From Candidatus Woesearchaeota archaeon (GTDB lineage: Archaea > Nanobdellota > Nanobdellia > Woesearchaeales > SM23-78): a stretch of 7,174 nucleotides of DNA. The translations under genes were made by a program, and so were the position numbers. Positions 4,770 to 7,174 of the stretch are shown one piece after another. The notes under the pieces were generated by a model. That model was not told where the DNA came from. It saw nothing but the letters and a program-made list of their open reading frames with translations, and ran no database searches. The DNA lies in the NCBI GenBank assembly GCA_019322375.1, contig JAHWIP010000006.1, positions 1-7,174 of the forward strand, in the 5' to 3' direction. Numbering within the stretch: position 1 is the first letter of the stretch; each line of letters starts with the position of its first letter.

Positions 4770-6134
4770 ATGAAAAAATATCTAATATTAGTATTAATAT
4801 TGTTAATGACAGTTTCTTTTGCCAGTGCAGTGCCAAACTCACTTAAATACAACAATAAAATATACTATGTTGTGAGTTCAATGGATTCAACCATGGATAC
4901 AGGAGATGAAGTGTGTGCACTGGTAGGTCAAAATTGTGTTGGATACACAGAAGAAACAACTGCTGTTTGTAAGTTGTTTCATCCAAACGTAGCAACCAGT
5001 TTAAGCATGTCAGGTGATAAAGCAGGTGTTTATTGTAATGGTCCACCACAAACAGGAGTGTGTGAATCTAAATCCAATACCTGCCATGAATGCCCTGCCT
5101 GTACAAACACTGTTGACTGCAGCACGCCAATAGGAAACCTTTACAGAGAGATGTATGTTGAATGCATAGGTGAACTTGAACCACCAGAAACACCAACAAG
5201 TGAGTGCCCTGTTAAAATAAAATCAAAGAACACAAAAGATTTTTTCCAGGAAATTCCTTCACTAGACAAAGACCTCTCTATCTGCCCACTTGAATTATCA
5301 GGTACCTTAAACCTGGCGTTAGGTGGTGGAGTGATAAGAATAGACATCAGGATGAATGATAATACATACAAAAGTTTTTACCTAAAAAAAGAAGGCAAAA
5401 AAATCACTTCAATATCTGTTAAGGCCCCAGGAAACCTTAATTACCAGGTTTCAACCAATGAAAAAGCTGTCGATGACATACTAACATCAAATAACAGGTT
5501 CAAAACCTACTCAAGGCTTTATGCAGATAAGGAGATAACAATAAAAGGAGTTAATCTGTGGCCAAAGATAAAACTGTTCTTTATAAAACCAATATTAAAT
5601 ATTATTGCAAAAAGGAACAGGCCTTCCTTAAATCAAACCCTGGGCCCTGGCCCTGGTGGTGCAGGAGGAGCTTCTGTGAGCACACCAGGCAACTGCTTTG
5701 AAACAGAGCCCAGAGCACACATAGGATACCAGGATAATCATGCATTATGGGACAGGTACACATCAGAAACAACAAATGTGTGCCAGACAATGTATGGAAG
5801 AGGCCCTCCAGCCGTGGGAAGAGACATACCAAGCCCATGCATATACACTGTTCAGCTAAGCAGAGGCGGAAATCCATACTACCTTTGCTGGTATGGAAGA
5901 AGAGCAGTGCCTACTCCGCTGCCTGCAGATATAGGCAGGCCAAGGAACTGCGAAGACACAACATACCAGGCACACATAGGATACCAGCAGAACAGGGAGC
6001 TATGGGACAGGTACATGGCAGACAGCAACGGAGTGTGCCAGTCAGTGCTTGGAAAAGGAGTGCCCAGCCCATGCAAGTACACAGTACAGCTAAGCACAGC
6101 AGGAACACCATACTATCTGTGCTGGTATGATTGA
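4770..6134 (+). CDS. Secreted Cys-rich protein with two C-terminal CWY repeats
   Basis: The 454-residue product starts with a signal peptide (about 1-20: KK, a hydrophobic run, then SFASA before VP), so it is exported. Residues 49-146 carry about eleven cysteines, including CHECPAC at 105-111, which suits disulfides or metal binding. Residues about 172-272 form an alternating strand/helix region (ALGGGVIRIDIRM, then SFYLKKEGKKITSI, and later EITIKG). Its order resembles SCP2-type lipid-binding domains; this is a weak call. A Gly/Pro linker (292-307) leads to two copies of an unrecognised repeat (308-376 and 393-454). Each copy has four Cys and the shared pieces AHIGYQ, LWDRY, PSPC, YTVQLS and PYYLCWY. 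The start is supported by the G-rich Shine-Dalgarno. The protein probably sits at the cell surface or is released; its function is unknown. Confidence 0.9.
   Translation: MKKYLILVLILLMTVSFASAVPNSLKYNNKIYYVVSSMDSTMDTGDEVCALVGQNCVGYTEETTAVCKLFHPNVATSLSMSGDKAGVYCNGPPQTGVCESKSNTCHECPACTNTVDCSTPIGNLYREMYVECIGELEPPETPTSECPVKIKSKNTKDFFQEIPSLDKDLSICPLELSGTLNLALGGGVIRIDIRMNDNTYKSFYLKKEGKKITSISVKAPGNLNYQVSTNEKAVDDILTSNNRFKTYSRLYADKEITIKGVNLWPKIKLFFIKPILNIIAKRNRPSLNQTLGPGPGGAGGASVSTPGNCFETEPRAHIGYQDNHALWDRYTSETTNVCQTMYGRGPPAVGRDIPSPCIYTVQLSRGGNPYYLCWYGRRAVPTPLPADIGRPRNCEDTTYQAHIGYQQNRELWDRYMADSNGVCQSVLGKGVPSPCKYTVQLSTAGTPYYLCWYD
5691..5897 (+). repeat. CWY repeat, copy A (residues 308-376)
   Basis: This is the first of two protein repeats that are also similar in DNA (for example cacacataggataccag and tatgggacaggtaca are shared). 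Copy A carries an eight-residue stretch PPAVGRDI before PSPC that is essentially absent from copy B. The four Cys are at residues 309, 338, 357 and 373. Confidence 0.85.
5946..6131 (+). repeat. CWY repeat, copy B (residues 393-454)
   Basis: The second copy reaches the C-terminus and ends PYYLCWYD. Its four Cys are at residues 394, 423, 435 and 451, in the same order as in copy A. The retained DNA similarity points to a fairly recent internal duplication, or to strong constraint. Confidence 0.85.
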
Positions 6135-6141
6135 TAAGAAA

Positions 6142-6179
6142 TTTTTTTATTTTTTTAATTTATTTTTCGAAGAAAAATA
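6142..6179 (+). terminator. AT-rich terminator between convergent genes, probably bidirectional
   Basis: Two runs of seven T (6142-6148 and 6150-6156) follow the + strand gene. They are followed by an exact 8-bp hairpin with arms tatttttc (6161-6168) and gaaaaata (6172-6179) around the loop gaa. Further T-rich sequence up to about 6213 continues on the + strand, and the A-tracts on the + strand give T-tracts for the opposite gene that ends at 6230. The position between converging genes fits termination in both directions. Confidence 0.6.
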
Positions 6180-6229
6180 TTCAAAATTTCTAATTTTGTT
6201 TTATTTTTTTAATTAAAAGTAAGAAATAT

Positions 6230-6679
6230 TCAATCTGATGGTTTCAAAACAAATATTTTTGTGTATGGTTCAAATCTTGAATTCGCTCCACCACCGCGAA
6301 GAGTAAGATTATCATTTTCATCATATTCAAATGTGGGCATAAAATAATTCTTTCTAATTTCCATCACACCTTCTTCAACTGCTTTTTCCCTGGGAGCTCT
6401 ATAATCCACAGAAGTAATGGCTTCAAGATCACCAACTGCGCCATTGCCTCTGCCTTTAAGCCAAACCTTAATTTGCTTATGCTCTTCAGTGCCTGCTATT
6501 AAACAAATGTATTTTGAATCAGGATGCAAACCATAAAATTGAACCACTGTTCCCAGGGGTAACTCTTTTAATTCTACCCTGTCAGGTGTTTCAACTCCTT
6601 TAACCTCAATTCCATAAGGTGCATCAATTCTATCAGGAGATTTTTCAAATCCATCAATAACAACGAATGTAGGTCTCAT
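6230..6679 (-). CDS. Hypothetical protein, 149 aa
   Basis: The family is not recognised. The protein appears soluble, with no signal peptide or membrane segment. The sequence alternates short hydrophobic strands with polar turns, for example PTFVVIDGF (3-11), GTVVQFYGL (43-51), YICLIAG (57-63) and the final KIFVLKP. This suggests a mainly beta fold. A glycine-rich loop KGRGNGAVGD lies at about 75-84 and a second, RGGGANSRF, at about 128-136. The start is supported by ttttataaat on the same strand about 26 bases upstream, which implies a leaderless transcript. The gene is transcribed toward the secreted-protein gene and lies between rpsJ and the tRNA without sharing an operon with them. Confidence 0.7.
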   Translation of the reverse strand: MRPTFVVIDGFEKSPDRIDAPYGIEVKGVETPDRVELKELPLGTVVQFYGLHPDSKYICLIAGTEEHKQIKVWLKGRGNGAVGDLEAITSVDYRAPREKAVEEGVMEIRKNYFMPTFEYDENDNLTLRGGGANSRFEPYTKIFVLKPSD

Positions 6680-6700
6680 TCTATGAGTGAATCAAAACTA

Positions 6701-6710
6701 ATTTATAAAA
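6701..6710 (-). promoter_or_regulatory. TATA box for the minus-strand gene at 6679
   Basis: On the minus strand this reads ttttataaat, centred about 26 bases ahead of the ATG at 6679-6677, with no Shine-Dalgarno. This is the leaderless arrangement. Confidence 0.65.
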
Positions 6711-6817
6711 TTTTCCATCTTAGTAACTTCATAGTGGTATCTTTTATGATTCTAAACAAGGTTGGTATTCTTTTTAATTACACACAAAAATTCTCCTCAC
6801 AGTTTGTATTAGATAAC

Positions 6818-6826
6818 TTTAAAAAA
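6818..6826 (+). promoter_or_regulatory. TATA box for the tRNA gene
   Basis: The sequence tttaaaaaa is centred near 6822, about 30 bases ahead of the mature tRNA 5' end at 6852. This implies initiation only a few bases before the tRNA and a very short 5' leader. Confidence 0.6.
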
Positions 6827-6851
6827 CACAGACTTTTCTGATATTCCTATT

Positions 6852-6946
6852 GCCACGGTCGCATAACCCGGTATTGCGCCAGCTTGGAGCATTCAACAAA
6901 AAGCTGGTTCCTTCGGGAATTATGGGTTCGAATCCCATCCGTGGCG
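6852..6946 (+). tRNA. tRNA-Ser(GGA) with a short intron
   Basis: The acceptor arms gccacgg (6852-6858) and ccgtggc (6939-6945) pair at all seven positions, followed by discriminator G at 6946, the serine-type base. The D arm has gca/tgc (6861-6863, 6875-6877) around an 11-base loop containing gg. The anticodon stem is ccagc/gctgg (6879-6883, 6903-6907), with tt then the anticodon gga at 6886-6888. The long variable arm ttcc-ttcg-ggaa (6908-6919) marks a class II tRNA. The T arm is atggg-ttcgaat-cccat (6922-6938). CCA is not encoded, as is common in archaea. The anticodon loop is 19 bases, so 12 must be removed. Confidence 0.93.
6890..6901 (+). other. 12-base tRNA intron at the canonical 37/38 position
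   Basis: Removing 12 of the 19 bases between the anticodon stem arms leaves a normal seven-base loop ttggag plus a. The boundaries given assume the usual archaeal site after base 37. The exon bases tgga (6885-6888) can pair with ttca (6892-6895), including one G-T pair, leaving a 3-base loop at the 5' cut and an A-rich unpaired stretch at the 3' cut. This is a reduced bulge-helix structure rather than a full bulge-helix-bulge. The exact ends could shift by a few bases. Confidence 0.7.
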
Positions 6947-6961
6947 TTCTTTCTCGTCTGA

Positions 6962-6966
6962 TTTTT
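6962..6966 (+). terminator. Short T-run after the tRNA
   Basis: Five T residues lie 15 bases past the tRNA 3' end and could terminate its transcript. A separate promoter follows at once, so the next gene is transcribed independently. Confidence 0.35.
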
Positions 6967-6975
6967 ACAAAAAAT

Positions 6976-6983
6976 ATTTAAAC
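6976..6983 (+). promoter_or_regulatory. TATA box for the last gene
   Basis: The sequence atttaaac, preceded by an A-rich stretch, matches the cfa-type core. Initiation is expected near 7005, giving a leader of about 30 bases that holds a Shine-Dalgarno (gaggt, 7029-7033) 4 bases before the ATG at 7038. Confidence 0.6.
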
Positions 6984-7037
6984 TTCTAAATCAATTAACT
7001 AAGGTTGCTGGTTTACAAGCCTTGAAAAGAGGTTAAT

Positions 7038-7174
7038 ATGAAGAGACTAGGAAAATTATTTCTTGGAGTATCTATTCTAGGCTTTATTATATCATCTGCA
7101 CACAATTATGCTCTTGCTCAAGACCACTCCAGGATTAGAGAGGATAATATTAAGCTGAAAAAAGTTAAGAAGCT
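7038..7174 (+). CDS. Secreted protein, N-terminal part (3' end outside window)
   Basis: Forty-five codons are visible before the window ends. They encode a clear signal peptide: MKRLGK, a hydrophobic core FLGVSILGFIISSA, and a probable cleavage site after ALA at about residue 27, before QDHS. The first mature residues are very charged (RIRED, KLKKVKK). The start has a TATA box about 60 bases upstream and the Shine-Dalgarno gaggt. Like the gene at 4770, it is exported and has a leader with a ribosome-binding site. The family cannot be judged from this fragment. Confidence 0.8.
   Translation, partial: MKRLGKLFLGVSILGFIISSAHNYALAQDHSRIREDNIKLKKVKK

Noticed and set aside
5747..6130. 127-codon + strand ORF in another frame across the CWY repeats
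   Set aside because: It lies wholly inside the secreted-protein gene, has no ribosome-binding site, and its apparent repetition is only the shadow of the duplicated DNA.
5691..6131. CRISPR-like or intergenic repeat array
   Set aside because: The two units are in-frame coding repeats with conserved protein sequence and no regular spacers.

Overview
The window looks like a chromosomal segment of a small-genome archaeon. The evidence is an archaeal elongation factor 1-alpha gene followed directly by an archaeal ribosomal protein S10 gene, an intron-containing tRNA-Ser with no encoded CCA, and TATA boxes about 25 bases ahead of several start codons, which implies leaderless mRNAs. The low GC content, the many short unrecognised genes and the secreted Cys-rich proteins fit a DPANN-type lineage such as Woesearchaeota, but that placement is inference.

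Layout. Positions 1-424 hold the 3' end of a probable SAM-dependent methyltransferase. Just after it (about 426-523) is what looks like a relic of a second cyclopropane-fatty-acid synthase gene: a promoter-like segment joined to a coding tail that matches the C-terminus of the intact gene downstream. A small unknown protein (592-897) precedes the intact cfa gene (1062-2177). That gene is flanked on both sides by a near-identical 16-base repeat and followed by a perfect 8-bp hairpin. Another unknown protein (2359-2712) and a possible short opposite-strand ORF (2868-2725) lead into the translation genes.

The translation block is tuf/EF-1A (3027-4307) and rpsJ/S10 (4383-4694). A perfect 8-bp inverted repeat sits immediately ahead of the strong tuf Shine-Dalgarno. 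Next comes a 454-residue secreted protein (4770-6134) with a Cys-rich N-terminal part, a middle part that may be an SCP2-like lipid-binding domain, and two C-terminal copies of an unrecognised four-Cys repeat. It converges on an opposite-strand unknown gene (6679-6230) across an AT-rich, probably bidirectional terminator. A tRNA-Ser(GGA) with a 12-base intron (6852-6946) follows, and then the start of another secreted protein (7038 to the end).

Working together. EF-1A, S10 and the tRNA form the translation part. The cfa gene, the possible lipid-binding domain and the secreted proteins suggest cell-envelope functions. The most unusual items are a complete bacterial-type Cfa with all its active-site residues in an archaeal context, the apparent cfa relic next to it, and the secreted protein with the new-looking Cys/Trp/Tyr repeat. 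No complete defence system, CRISPR array or insertion sequence is visible.
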